A stretch of DNA of 19,135 nucleotides from JAAYLC01 sp964636665 (GCA_964636665.1 CAZWVT010000038.1:1-19135); one strand, 5' to 3'; positions 6,820 to 14,263 are shown, counted from the stretch's first letter. Notes: generated by a model not told the origin, from the sequence alone. Made by a program: numbers and translations.

Positions 6820-6827
6820 TAAATTTG
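6820..6827 (+). promoter_or_regulatory. Predicted -7 element of the GtrA-like gene
   Basis: A perfect TAAATTTG, 11 nt before the ATG at 6839, with no clear -33 TTG at the right distance. The transcript would begin a few nt before, or at, the start codon. Confidence 0.5.
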
Positions 6828-6838
6828 CCGTTCTGTTT

Positions 6839-7309
6839 ATGATTTCCGCTATTTTAAAATTGATTGACTTTGTATATTATCCTTTTCGCAGGATTATTCC
6901 CGTCGAAATGTATCGTTATGTAATATGCGGAAGTGCGAATCTCGGATTTGATATCGTATTATACTTTATTTTCTACAATTTTATTTTTGTCAAACAGAAT
7001 GTGGATTTGGACTTGGTGGTTTTAAGTCCGCACATCGCTTCGTTGTTTGTGGTATTTCCAATAACTTTTACCACCGGATTTTTACTCAATCGCTTTATAA
7101 CATTTCCCCAATCCAATTTACAATGGTCTGTCCAACTCTTTCGGTATTTGATGGTCGCTATGGGAGCGCTTGTAATTAATTATTTGATGTTAAAGCTGTT
7201 AGTCGATGTTATAGGTTTCTACCCAACACCGTCACGACTCATCACAATTATCGTCACCGTAGGTTATAGTTTTCTATCTCAGAAAAAATACAGTTTTAAG
7301 ATAGTTTAA
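6839..7309 (+). CDS. GtrA-like polytopic membrane protein
   Basis: A 156-residue membrane protein with four predicted helices: about 24-45 (YRYVICGSANLGFDIVLYF), 60-82 (IASLFVVFPITFTTGFLLNR), 98-122 and 130-150. GtrA-family hallmarks are the early RYVICGSAN--FDIVLYF, FLLNRFITF after helix 2, and the final GYSFLSQKKYSF (relatives end FL--K-W-F). GtrA-type proteins are thought to help move lipid-linked sugars across the membrane for polysaccharide or glycan modification; the true substrate is unknown. A frame open from 6770 would add 23 residues, but the -7 element at 6820-6827 and family length favour ATG 6839. The stop is 3 nt from the convergent SMR gene. No glycosyltransferase is next to it. 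Confidence 0.85.
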   Translation: MISAILKLIDFVYYPFRRIIPVEMYRYVICGSANLGFDIVLYFIFYNFIFVKQNVDLDLVVLSPHIASLFVVFPITFTTGFLLNRFITFPQSNLQWSVQLFRYLMVAMGALVINYLMLKLLVDVIGFYPTPSRLITIIVTVGYSFLSQKKYSFKIV

Positions 7310-7312
7310 ATC

Positions 7313-7666
7313 TTAATTTATTTTCGTACTTACGATTTGAAGTCCCACCACGGAAATAATCAGTGTTGTAAGGAAAAATAATCTCCAAAAATTTACCGGT
7401 TCCTTAAATAAGATGATGCCCATAATCACAGTCCCGATAGCTCCGATAGCTCCCCAAACAGCATAAGCAGTTCCGACAGGAATGGCTTTTGCGCCGCCCA
7501 TCGCTTTAAAGAGAAGTATCATACTTATGGTAACCGAAACGAGAAACACCGCAATCCAAAACCAAAAGGCTTTTCCGCTACCTACTTGTTGTGCTTTTCC
7601 CAAGCTAATGGCAAAAATTGTTTCAAATATGCCACCGATTATTAATAAAATCCAGTTGATATTCAT
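7313..7666 (-). CDS. Small multidrug resistance (SMR) family transporter, SugE/Gdx-like
   Basis: A 117-residue protein of four membrane helices that works as an antiparallel dimer, exchanging protons for cations. The essential helix-1 glutamate is E15 in LIIGGIFETIFAI, and helix 3 carries IPVGTAYAVWGAIGAIG. The IPVGTAYAVW sequence and the ending FWRLFF---IISVVGL-IVS resemble the SugE/Gdx guanidinium exporters more than EmrE, which has IPTGIAYAIW. However, the tryptophan three residues after the glutamate in characterised Gdx proteins appears to be Phe18 here, and a few extra residues (GGA) precede IPVG, so guanidinium specificity is only a guess. It converges with the GtrA-like gene and lies upstream of nhaA on the same strand in reverse order, 50 nt apart. 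Confidence 0.9.
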   Translation of the reverse strand: MNINWILLIIGGIFETIFAISLGKAQQVGSGKAFWFWIAVFLVSVTISMILLFKAMGGAKAIPVGTAYAVWGAIGAIGTVIMGIILFKEPVNFWRLFFLTTLIISVVGLQIVSTKIN

Positions 7667-7716
7667 AAGGGTAAAAATACGCTTTTATTCAAATAAGAAA
7701 TGAGTTTACGGTAAAA

Positions 7717-9033
7717 TCAAATTTTATCATAGATTATACTTTTTCTTTTTGAAAAGCGAAGTAATAAATAACCCGTTAATGCGGAGAGAAACGAACCCAC
7801 CAGAATTCCAATTTTGGCTGAATCTATGTATTCCTGATTGTTTACAAAAGCAAGTGTAGCAATAAAAATAGCCATGGTAAAGCCGATTCCGGCAATAAAA
7901 GAAACTCCAACAATATCTCTAATGCTGATATCCTGGGGTACTTGAATAAATTTTAATTTTTTTGCGATAAGAACTGCTGAGGATATCCCAATACTTTTCC
8001 CGAAGAACAAACAAAGTGCAATGGTGATTATAAGGTTGATTTCCATATTTTCAGTATTTGCAATAGCTACGCCGGCATTTGCAAGAGCAAAAATGGGAAT
8101 AATCACTGTCGAAACCCAAGCGTGAAGAAGGGCTTCCCACCGTTGAAGCGGACTTTCAAAATATGTCAGCCAATTCCGTTGACGTCGGAGCATTTGCATT
8201 TGTTCATGAGTAAGAATAGGTTCTTCTGCCGATTTGGATGAGCGAAAGTTATTGGAAAACCTTCGCATTCGCCTTAAAAAAACACTGATGTCTATCCGTT
8301 GTTTTACCGGCACAGCAAAAGCCATCAAAACACCGGAAATAGTAGGGTGGATGCCTGATTGTAAAAACAGAAACCAAATAACGGCACCCATTATAATTAT
8401 AAAAGTATGCGAATAAAATCCTTTGTACGAAACAAAATAAACGAGCAAAAGTAGTCCGAGTGCCCACATCAATACCCCGATTTGAATCGATGAACTGTAA
8501 AATAAAGCAATTACCAAAACTGCTGCCAAATCATCGACTATGGCAAAAGCCGTGAGAAATATTTTTAAACTTAAAGGCACGCGTCTTCCCAATACATTTA
8601 AAATGGCAAGTGAAAAAGCAATGTCTGTTGCCATCGGAATTCCCCAACCTGCGGAAGTTTCCGGATTGTTGTTTAAAATAAAAAAGAATAAAACGGGAAA
8701 TAAAATACCTCCTAAGGCACCGATAAGTGGAAACATGATTTTGCGTACGGAGTTTAAATGTCCTAATTGTACTTCTTTTTTAATTTCCAAGCCGATTAAG
8801 AAAAAGAAAATCGCCATCAATCCGTCATTGATCCATAAAAGCAGTGGTTTTATAAGTTCATAATTTCCAATCGAAAATCCGATTTCGGTATTCCAAAACC
8901 TAAAATAATCATCTGCAAATGTTGAATTAGCCAAAAACATTGCAGCTATTGTCGTTATTAATAAAAGAATGCCGCTAACACTTTGTAAATTAACGAATTT
9001 AATAATCGAAGAAAGAAGTTTCCGTTTTTTCAT
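7717..9033 (-). CDS. nhaA: Na+/H+ antiporter NhaA
   Basis: A 438-residue inner-membrane antiporter that expels Na+ (or Li+) in exchange for two protons, giving salt and alkaline pH tolerance. Hallmarks: GLEIKKEV after helix 2, ATDIAFSL with D137 (equivalent to E. coli D133), AIVDDLAAV with D167-D168 (equivalent to D163/D164), FALANAGV, and GKSIGIS containing the equivalent of K300. The membrane region has the normal layout of about 12 helices. Compared with E. coli NhaA there is an insert of about 35 charged residues in the cytoplasmic loop around 255-290 (RRMRRFSNNFRSSKSAEEP, then THEQMQMLRRQRNW), a pattern I believe is shared by Bacteroidota NhaA proteins. The start at 9033 gives the family's usual N-terminus. 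A one-mismatch -7 (TTACTTTG) lies at 9062-9055. Confidence 0.97.
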   Translation of the reverse strand: MKKRKLLSSIIKFVNLQSVSGILLLITTIAAMFLANSTFADDYFRFWNTEIGFSIGNYELIKPLLLWINDGLMAIFFFLIGLEIKKEVQLGHLNSVRKIMFPLIGALGGILFPVLFFFILNNNPETSAGWGIPMATDIAFSLAILNVLGRRVPLSLKIFLTAFAIVDDLAAVLVIALFYSSSIQIGVLMWALGLLLLVYFVSYKGFYSHTFIIIMGAVIWFLFLQSGIHPTISGVLMAFAVPVKQRIDISVFLRRMRRFSNNFRSSKSAEEPILTHEQMQMLRRQRNWLTYFESPLQRWEALLHAWVSTVIIPIFALANAGVAIANTENMEINLIITIALCLFFGKSIGISSAVLIAKKLKFIQVPQDISIRDIVGVSFIAGIGFTMAIFIATLAFVNNQEYIDSAKIGILVGSFLSALTGYLLLRFSKRKSIIYDKI

Positions 9034-9415
9034 AAATCATTTCCATTAACAATGCAAAGTAAAAATAATGAGGTTGTTTTTGTTGAAAAGTCATTTTTTT
9101 TTAATAAAAATTTATGAACGCAGGCTTTGAAGTGCGATTATGGCAATGTTTGGTAATGTTTTCATGTATTTGTAATTTAAGGATGCTCATAAATTTAAAA
9201 ATAGTCGATACCGCAGCTGTGATTTATAAAAACAAAAGGGATTGATAATTATGGCAACAGATTCCTTTTTCCATAAACGAAAGCGATGTTATTTTTTGAA
9301 ACTCCACATCGGAATGTTACCTTTGCAGCACAAATTTTGCGAAAGAAATTTTCTCGGAGTAACAGTTGTAAATTTTGATTGAGAAAGAAGATTATTTCGT
9401 TAAAAAATCCATTTT
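9034..9415. other. 382-nt divergent intergenic region between nhaA and ffh
   Basis: AT-rich DNA between two outward-reading genes. It holds a good ffh promoter (9295-9325), a likely 5' leader of about 80 nt, and a weak nhaA -7. The leader contains TTTCTC (9350-9355) and GAGAAA (9381-9386), a weak 6-bp inverted repeat, and two copies of AAATTTTG. A 43-codon frame at 9114-9245 looks like chance. I see no tRNA, SRP RNA or known riboswitch. Confidence 0.6.
9295..9325 (+). promoter_or_regulatory. Predicted ffh-folD promoter
   Basis: TTTG (9295-9298), a 19-nt spacer, then TACCTTTG (9318-9325): an exact match to the Bacteroidota housekeeping pattern TTTG-N19-TAnnTTTG and the best promoter in the window. 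The expected start near 9332 leaves a leader of about 80 nt. Confidence 0.75.
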
Positions 9416-10744
9416 ATGTTTGAAAATTTATCAGATAAATTAGATAAGGCATTACACGTATTAAAAGGTCATGGAAGCATTACGGAAGTTAACGTTGCCG
9501 AAACTTTAAAAGAAGTCAGGCGAGCCTTATTGGATGCTGACGTAAACTTTAAAACTGCTCGTGATTTTACCAATAGGGTAAAAGAAAAAGCATTAGGTCA
9601 GAATGTATTGACAACGCTTCAGCCGGGACAGTTGATGGTTAAAATTGTAAAAGATGAGCTGACTGAATTGATGGGTGGTGAAACTGTTGGCATAAACTTA
9701 AGCGGTGCGCCTACAGTAATTTTAATGTCCGGTTTACAAGGAAGCGGGAAGACGACTTTCTCTGGAAAATTAGCCAATTTTTTAAAACGCAAAAAGGCAA
9801 AAAATCCATTGTTGGTTGCTTGTGATGTTTACAGACCGGCAGCGATTGACCAGCTTCATGTGGTTGGAGATCAAATAGGCGTTGAAGTATATAGCGAACG
9901 TGAAAATAAAAATCCGGTTGAGATTGCTCAAAATGCAATAGCTCATGCCAAGCAAAACGGTTTTAATGTAGTTATTGTCGATACAGCCGGGCGATTGGCA
10001 GTGGATGAAGCCATGATGACAGAAATAGCCAATATTCATCGTGCAATTGAACCTCACGAAACTCTTTTTGTAGTGGATTCAATGACGGGTCAGGATGCCG
10101 TTAATACTGCAAAAGCATTTAACGACCGGTTGAATTTTGAAGGCGTTGTTCTTACCAAATTAGATGGCGATACCCGCGGAGGAGCAGCATTATCGATTAA
10201 AAGTGTTGTAGATAAACCCATTAAATTTATCGGAACCGGCGAAAAAATGGAAGCGATTGACGTATTCCATCCATCTCGTATGGCTGATCGTATTTTGGGA
10301 ATGGGAGATGTGGTCTCGCTTGTTGAACGTGCACAAGAGCAATTTGATGAAGAAGAAGCGAGAAAAATTCAGAAAAAAATTGCTAAAAATCAATTTGGTT
10401 TTGATGATTTCCTCAATCAGATTCAGCAAGTCAAAAAGATGGGGAACATGAAAGACCTTATAGGGATGATTCCCGGCGCAGGAAAAGCATTGAAAAATAT
10501 TGATATTGATGATGATGCGTTTAAAGGAATTGAAGCAATTATTCATTCGATGACACCGGAAGAACGAACCACACCTTCAGTAATTAACGGAAGTAGGAAA
10601 AAGCGAATTGCAAAAGGAAGTGGAACCAGCGTACAACAAGTAAATCAATTGCTAAAACAGTTTGACCAAATGAGTAAAATGATGAAGATGATGCAGGGTG
10701 GAGGCGGCAGACAGATGATGCAGATGATGAATCGAATGAAATAA
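9416..10744 (+). CDS. ffh: Signal recognition particle protein Ffh
   Basis: SRP54-type GTPase that, with SRP RNA, binds signal sequences on ribosomes and delivers them to FtsY at the membrane. 442 residues, normal for bacteria. The N domain helical bundle covers about 1-90. The G domain has the P-loop GLQGSGKTT (106-114), VACDVYRPAAIDQL, DTAGRL (189-194) and TKLDGDTRGGAAL (247-259). The C-terminal M domain covers about 300-442 and includes FDDFLNQIQQVKKMG, GSGTSVQQVNQLLKQF and a Met-rich tail (MSKMMKMMQGGGGRQMMQMM) that grips signal peptides and RNA. folD begins 27 nt downstream on the same strand with no terminator, so the two are probably one transcript. No SRP RNA gene was seen in the window. 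Confidence 0.99.
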   Translation: MFENLSDKLDKALHVLKGHGSITEVNVAETLKEVRRALLDADVNFKTARDFTNRVKEKALGQNVLTTLQPGQLMVKIVKDELTELMGGETVGINLSGAPTVILMSGLQGSGKTTFSGKLANFLKRKKAKNPLLVACDVYRPAAIDQLHVVGDQIGVEVYSERENKNPVEIAQNAIAHAKQNGFNVVIVDTAGRLAVDEAMMTEIANIHRAIEPHETLFVVDSMTGQDAVNTAKAFNDRLNFEGVVLTKLDGDTRGGAALSIKSVVDKPIKFIGTGEKMEAIDVFHPSRMADRILGMGDVVSLVERAQEQFDEEEARKIQKKIAKNQFGFDDFLNQIQQVKKMGNMKDLIGMIPGAGKALKNIDIDDDAFKGIEAIIHSMTPEERTTPSVINGSRKKRIAKGSGTSVQQVNQLLKQFDQMSKMMKMMQGGGGRQMMQMMNRMK

Positions 10745-10771
10745 TAATTTATAAAAATACTTTTTAAGCTC

Positions 10772-11656
10772 ATGACACTACTTGACGGAAAAAAAATTAG
10801 TAATCAAATAAAAGATGAAATCAGTCTGGAAGTTGCTAACATGAAAAAAAGAGGGCAAAAAGCACCTCATTTGGCAGCCGTTTTGGTAGGGAATGACGGA
10901 GCGAGTTTGACCTATGTCGGAAGCAAAGTAAAAGCATGTGAACGTGTTGGTTTTCAATCTACTTTGATTCAGATGCCTGAAACGACTAGTGAGTTTGAGT
11001 TACTAAAACAGATAAAAGAACTGAACGAAAATGATGAGATTGATGGTTTTATTATTCAGTTGCCCTTGCCTCCACAAATTGATACTCAGAAAGTATTATT
11101 AATGGTAGATCCCAAAAAAGATGTAGATGGATTTCATCCTGAAAATTTTGGAAAAATGGCTTTGGATATGAGTACCTTTATACCTGCCACGCCTTTTGGA
11201 ATTTTGGAATTGCTTCGTCGTTATGAAGTTGAGACCAAAGGAAAACATACGGTGGTAATTGGTCGCAGCCATATAGTAGGTCGTCCCATGAGTATTTTGA
11301 TGAGTCGTCGCGGTTGGCCCGGAAACAGTACTGTGACTTTGACACACAGCAATACCAAAAACATTTCTCAAATAACGACACAAGCAGATATTATTATTTC
11401 CGCACTCGGTGTGCCCAACTTTTTGAAAGCAGAAATGGTCAAGGATGATGTTGTAGTTATTGACGTGGGAATAACGAGGGTTGAAGATGAAAATGCACCC
11501 AAAGGATATAAAATTCAAGGCGATGTCGATTTCGAAAATGTCAGTAAAAAAGCTTCTTATATCACTCCGGTTCCGGGAGGTGTAGGACCTATGACTATTG
11601 CTATGTTGTTGAAAAATACTTTGTTGGCCTGCGAGAAGCGACGTTATCAACATTAA
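10772..11656 (+). CDS. folD: Bifunctional methylenetetrahydrofolate dehydrogenase / methenyltetrahydrofolate cyclohydrolase
   Basis: Cytosolic enzyme that converts 5,10-methylene-THF to 5,10-methenyl-THF (NADP-dependent) and then to 10-formyl-THF, the one-carbon donor for purines and formyl-Met-tRNA. 294 residues, family length. Active-site signature SLTYVGSKVKACERVGF has Y48 and K52 (E. coli Y50, K54). QLPLPPQID, the dinucleotide site VVIGRSHIVGRPMS, and the C-terminal TPVPGGVGPMTIAMLL are all present. It follows ffh by 27 nt, an arrangement I recall as common in flavobacteria. Its TAA overlaps the stop of the convergent DUF1232 gene by 4 nt (the shared palindrome TTAA), so no terminator lies between them. 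Confidence 0.98.
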   Translation: MTLLDGKKISNQIKDEISLEVANMKKRGQKAPHLAAVLVGNDGASLTYVGSKVKACERVGFQSTLIQMPETTSEFELLKQIKELNENDEIDGFIIQLPLPPQIDTQKVLLMVDPKKDVDGFHPENFGKMALDMSTFIPATPFGILELLRRYEVETKGKHTVVIGRSHIVGRPMSILMSRRGWPGNSTVTLTHSNTKNISQITTQADIIISALGVPNFLKAEMVKDDVVVIDVGITRVEDENAPKGYKIQGDVDFENVSKKASYITPVPGGVGPMTIAMLLKNTLLACEKRRYQH

Positions 11657-12147
11657 TAGTAAAAATCTTCTTCTTCCTCTTCAATTATTTTTTCAAGCTT
11701 TTTAAGCTCTGCTTGTTTGATTTTCCAATCCAGATAATGGTGAAGATCGGTTTCTATCCAACCTAAACCTATGGCGAAAATGGTAAAGTCATCGAGATAG
11801 CCGATAACCGGTATAAAGTCGGGGATTAAATCAAAGGGATTGAGAACATACAGAAAGATAAAAACGATGGCAGCAATAGTAAACCACGGCATTCGTTTGT
11901 AATTTCCGAATTGAATATCCCAAAGCATCTGAAACATTACTTTAGATATTTCTGCAAATTTACGCAGCGGTTTGGTTTTATTTAGCTTGTCAGAAATTTC
12001 TTCTTCATTATCCAATACCGTTTCTAAATCTTTCTTGCGAATTTTCCTTATCTCATCTTCCATATAAGATTCTTTCACCTTTTTATCCATCATGGCAATG
12101 TTGGAAGAGCGGCTTTGTTTCAATTCTTTTTCTTTTCTAAAAAACAT
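11653..12147 (-). CDS. DUF1232 (YkvA-type) membrane-associated protein
   Basis: A 164-residue protein with a charged N-terminal half (residues 1-65, many Lys/Glu, likely helical), one or two hydrophobic segments (88-104 and about 113-130), and a very acidic tail (LEKIIEEEEEDFYY). The DUF1232 core LYVLNPFDLIPDFIPVIGYLDD (residues 99-120) is a textbook match. The family is widespread and uncharacterised; the proteins are thought to sit at the membrane. The extra charged N-terminal arm and acidic tail go beyond the short core. It follows the AI-2E-type gene by 78 nt on the same strand and may be read with it. Its stop overlaps the folD stop head-on by 4 nt. Confidence 0.88.
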   Translation of the reverse strand: MFFRKEKELKQSRSSNIAMMDKKVKESYMEDEIRKIRKKDLETVLDNEEEISDKLNKTKPLRKFAEISKVMFQMLWDIQFGNYKRMPWFTIAAIVFIFLYVLNPFDLIPDFIPVIGYLDDFTIFAIGLGWIETDLHHYLDWKIKQAELKKLEKIIEEEEEDFYY

Positions 12148-12225
12148 AATTTTGTAAGGTTTTAAATTGTAAATAAAAATAATGAAACTTTATCTGGCTC
12201 TCTTTTAAAAAAGTGTTATAAAGTT

Positions 12226-13269
12226 TTATAATCTTTCAGGTTGCGTATGACCACTGTCTTTTCCGTATTGCCGTCGATAAATCTTAACTATCAATAAAAA
12301 CAAACTGACTAAAAGCGGTCCGAAAATCAAACCAATAAAACCGAATAAAGGTACTCCCACCATAACGCCAACCAATGTAATGAGTGGATGCACATCTTCC
12401 AATCGTTTTAAAAAGTACAATCGGGTAATGTTGTCGGTCATTCCTACGACGACAAATCCGTAAATAAGAATTGCCCAAGCCGAGAAAGTTTCCCCGGAAG
12501 CAAGCGTAATTAAAAAAACAGGAATCATTCCGAGGCTCGTTCCTACAAAAGGAATCATGCTTGAAATAGAAACTATAACAAACCAAAAGAAAGGGTCTTC
12601 AATTCCAAAAATCCAAAAACCGATTAAAGCAATAATACCCTGAGCCACACCCACAAGAGGTATTCCAATGGCATTGGCACGTACCATACCTCGAACTTCT
12701 CGACCAACATCTTGTAAATTTTTGGTGTTCATCGGAATGTATTGGCAGATGATTTCACGAAAACGCTCGTGATTTACCAACATAAAATACAGTACGAAAT
12801 ACATCAACAAAATCGCCATAATAGCATTGAAAGTTGTTCCCAACCATTGTTGCAAATGACTGGTAATCCATTGTGAAATCGCCTCGGCGTCCATTCGCGA
12901 ACTTAAATTTATGCTGTAGTCTGTTTCAATTTTAGCTATATAATCTTTTATAGGCGCTGATACTTTCTGAAAATTTTGGGAGATGTTAGTAACTTTATTG
13001 CCTAACATGATAATTACTCCTCCGATAGGTATTACGATACATATAAACGACAGAAACATAAGCACGCCGGCAGCAAGCGGTTTTGACCATTTTTTGTTGG
13101 AGAGCGTACGCATGGATTTTCGCATGATGACATAAAGCGTCAATGCTCCTAACAAGCCGGATAAATAAGGTAGTAATTTTGTGAAAATCAATCCGCCGAG
13201 AGCTAAAATAACCCCGATAATGAATATTTGACGGATAATTTGAGTCGGAATTTTGGTTTGCTCATTCAT
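12226..13269 (-). CDS. AI-2E family (PerM-like) permease
   Basis: A 347-residue inner-membrane protein of the AI-2E/UPF0118 family. The pattern fits: two close N-terminal helices (15-47), a third (63-90), a soluble loop with an amphipathic helix (KVTNISQNFQKVSAPIKDYI to SQWITSHLQQWL), then five C-terminal helices including NAIGIPLVGVAQGIIALIGF, SMIPFVGTSLGMIPVFLI and VGVPLFGFIGLIFGPLLVSL. Members move diverse small solutes or act as Na+/H+ antiporters; the name does not prove autoinducer export. No luxS is present. The 79-aa gene ends 25 nt upstream on the same strand, so they may be cotranscribed. The tail is hydrophilic (YGKDSGHTQPERL). Confidence 0.93.
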   Translation of the reverse strand: MNEQTKIPTQIIRQIFIIGVILALGGLIFTKLLPYLSGLLGALTLYVIMRKSMRTLSNKKWSKPLAAGVLMFLSFICIVIPIGGVIIMLGNKVTNISQNFQKVSAPIKDYIAKIETDYSINLSSRMDAEAISQWITSHLQQWLGTTFNAIMAILLMYFVLYFMLVNHERFREIICQYIPMNTKNLQDVGREVRGMVRANAIGIPLVGVAQGIIALIGFWIFGIEDPFFWFVIVSISSMIPFVGTSLGMIPVFLITLASGETFSAWAILIYGFVVVGMTDNITRLYFLKRLEDVHPLITLVGVMVGVPLFGFIGLIFGPLLVSLFLLIVKIYRRQYGKDSGHTQPERL

Positions 13270-13294
13270 AAATTAACTTGGTCGGAAGTTTAGA

Positions 13295-13534
13295 TTAATG
13301 ATTTCGAAGTGAATGAATCAATTCGCTTTTGTTCATTTTTGAACGTCCTTTAATTCCTATTTTTTTTGCTTTTTGATAGAGTGCTTCTTTTGTCTGATCT
13401 TCATATTTTTTGGCATGACCGCCTTTTTTTCCTGAATCTTCCGTATTTGCAATTCGCGCAGATTTTTCTTTGCTGTAACCTTTATCTCTTAGTGCTTCGT
13501 ATTGTTTTTCATTTTTAATTCTCGAATCCGGCAT
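13295..13534 (-). CDS. Small basic protein with Rho_N/SAP-like C-terminus (DUF7218-like)
   Basis: A 79-residue, Lys-rich, soluble protein. The N-terminal half (MPDSRIKNEKQYEALRDKGY, then SKEKSARIANT) resembles small bacterial proteins labelled DUF7218 or 'Rho termination factor'. Residues 48-77 (TKEALYQKAKKIGIKGR, then SKMNKSELIHSLR) have the LY-KAK--GI-GRSKM-K-ELI--L pattern of Rho_N or SAP helix-extension-helix nucleic-acid-binding modules. It probably binds DNA or RNA and may act in stress, but no function is proven. A -7 element lies at 13615-13608 inside an inverted repeat, giving a leader of about 65-70 nt with another palindrome. The AI-2E gene starts 25 nt after its stop. Confidence 0.82.
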   Translation of the reverse strand: MPDSRIKNEKQYEALRDKGYSKEKSARIANTEDSGKKGGHAKKYEDQTKEALYQKAKKIGIKGRSKMNKSELIHSLRNH

Positions 13535-13573
13535 AATATTTTGTTTTATAATAATATGAAAGCATGAGCATGC

Positions 13574-13615
13574 TCTTTGAATCTTTCGTTTAAAATTAGA
13601 ATAAATTCAAAGATA
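13574..13615 (-). promoter_or_regulatory. Inverted repeat overlapping a -7 element
   Basis: TCTTTGAAT (13574-13582) and ATTCAAAGA (13605-13613) are exact inverted copies 22 nt apart. On the minus strand the far arm contains the perfect -7 TATCTTTG (13615-13608). A palindrome GAGCATGCTC (13566-13575) abuts the near arm. This could be an operator or a leader hairpin for the 79-aa gene. Confidence 0.5.
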
Positions 13616-13650
13616 TCAGATGGTACTTAACAAAAAGTTAGCAAGAAAGA

Positions 13651-14214
13651 CTATTGAGAATCCCAGTCCAAACGCAGATATTTAATGGGAGCATCTTCAA
13701 AAATGTGAGAAGATTCAATCTTCGCTTGAAGGTTTGTACGAACTTCCGGGGTTAAATGGCGGGCATCAATAGTCAAATAAAGATTGGTGTCGGAAAAAAA
13801 TACCAGAACATTGTTTAAAGTCCTTTCGATTGTAGAAATTTCGTAAGAATTTTTAAAATCTTTGAATTTGCTTAGGGTGCTCAGTTCGTCAGTTGTTTTG
13901 TAACGTGAATCATAAATCAAAACATCAATTATTTTGGCATTTGGACTGTCTTCTTCTTTAGGAGTTAACAACAGCAAGCGTTTGCCTCCTTTTTCATAAA
14001 TTTCAACTTCTCCTTGAGTTTCAATTGCATTTGGCGAACTGTTAATCTTTACAAGAGAATCGCCGGCAAAAATAGAATCAAGTTGTTTGGCTAAAGCATC
14101 TTTGGAAAGATTTCCGATTTTATCGGAAGTAATCAAAAATGGATCTGTTTCACTTTTTTGACATTGTACAAAAAGAAAGACAAGAGCGATTCCGAGCAAT
14201 GCTATTTTTTTCAT
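13651..14214 (-). CDS. Hypothetical lipoprotein
   Basis: A 187-residue protein starting with a lipoprotein signal: MKKIALLGIALVFLFVQC with Cys18. The -1 residue is Gln and the -3 residue Phe, so the lipobox is not classical, though loose forms are common in Bacteroidota. After QKSETDPFLIT the mature part is soluble and mixed alpha/beta, with a DSIFAGDSLVK segment, a strand-rich middle (QGEVEIYEKGGKRLLLLTP) and a C-terminal DAPIKYLRLDWDSQ. I do not recognise a named domain. I recall flavobacterial lipoproteins starting 'TDPFLIT...IG.L' but cannot verify this. It is divergent from queE, with an inverted-repeat region between. It has its own -7 at 14257-14250. Function unknown; it probably faces the periplasm. 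Confidence 0.8.
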   Translation of the reverse strand: MKKIALLGIALVFLFVQCQKSETDPFLITSDKIGNLSKDALAKQLDSIFAGDSLVKINSSPNAIETQGEVEIYEKGGKRLLLLTPKEEDSPNAKIIDVLIYDSRYKTTDELSTLSKFKDFKNSYEISTIERTLNNVLVFFSDTNLYLTIDARHLTPEVRTNLQAKIESSHIFEDAPIKYLRLDWDSQ

Positions 14215-14249
14215 TTTATTGAAGTTGATTTTTAACCTGATTCGATGCG

Positions 14250-14257
14250 CAAAAATA
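14250..14257 (-). promoter_or_regulatory. Predicted -7 element of the lipoprotein gene
   Basis: Minus-strand TATTTTTG, 35 nt before the ATG at 14214. No -33 TTG at the usual distance. A second copy of the same octamer lies at 14297-14290. Confidence 0.45.
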
Positions 14258-14263
14258 CTAAAT

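Noticed and set aside
9114..9245. 43-codon frame between nhaA and ffh
   Set aside because: No promoter, odd composition (Cys, Met, Trp-rich start), and it ends before the ffh promoter; likely chance.
9034..9415. SRP RNA gene next to ffh
   Set aside because: I looked for the conserved GGAAGCA-type tetraloop helix and found none.
11099..11653. 184-codon minus-strand frame opposite folD
   Set aside because: Long, but entirely antisense to conserved folD, Cys/His/Asn-rich and without domain signatures; the codon pattern follows from folD.
12226..13269. Autoinducer-2 exporter
   Set aside because: The family name is historical; members have varied substrates and no luxS or lsr genes are nearby.
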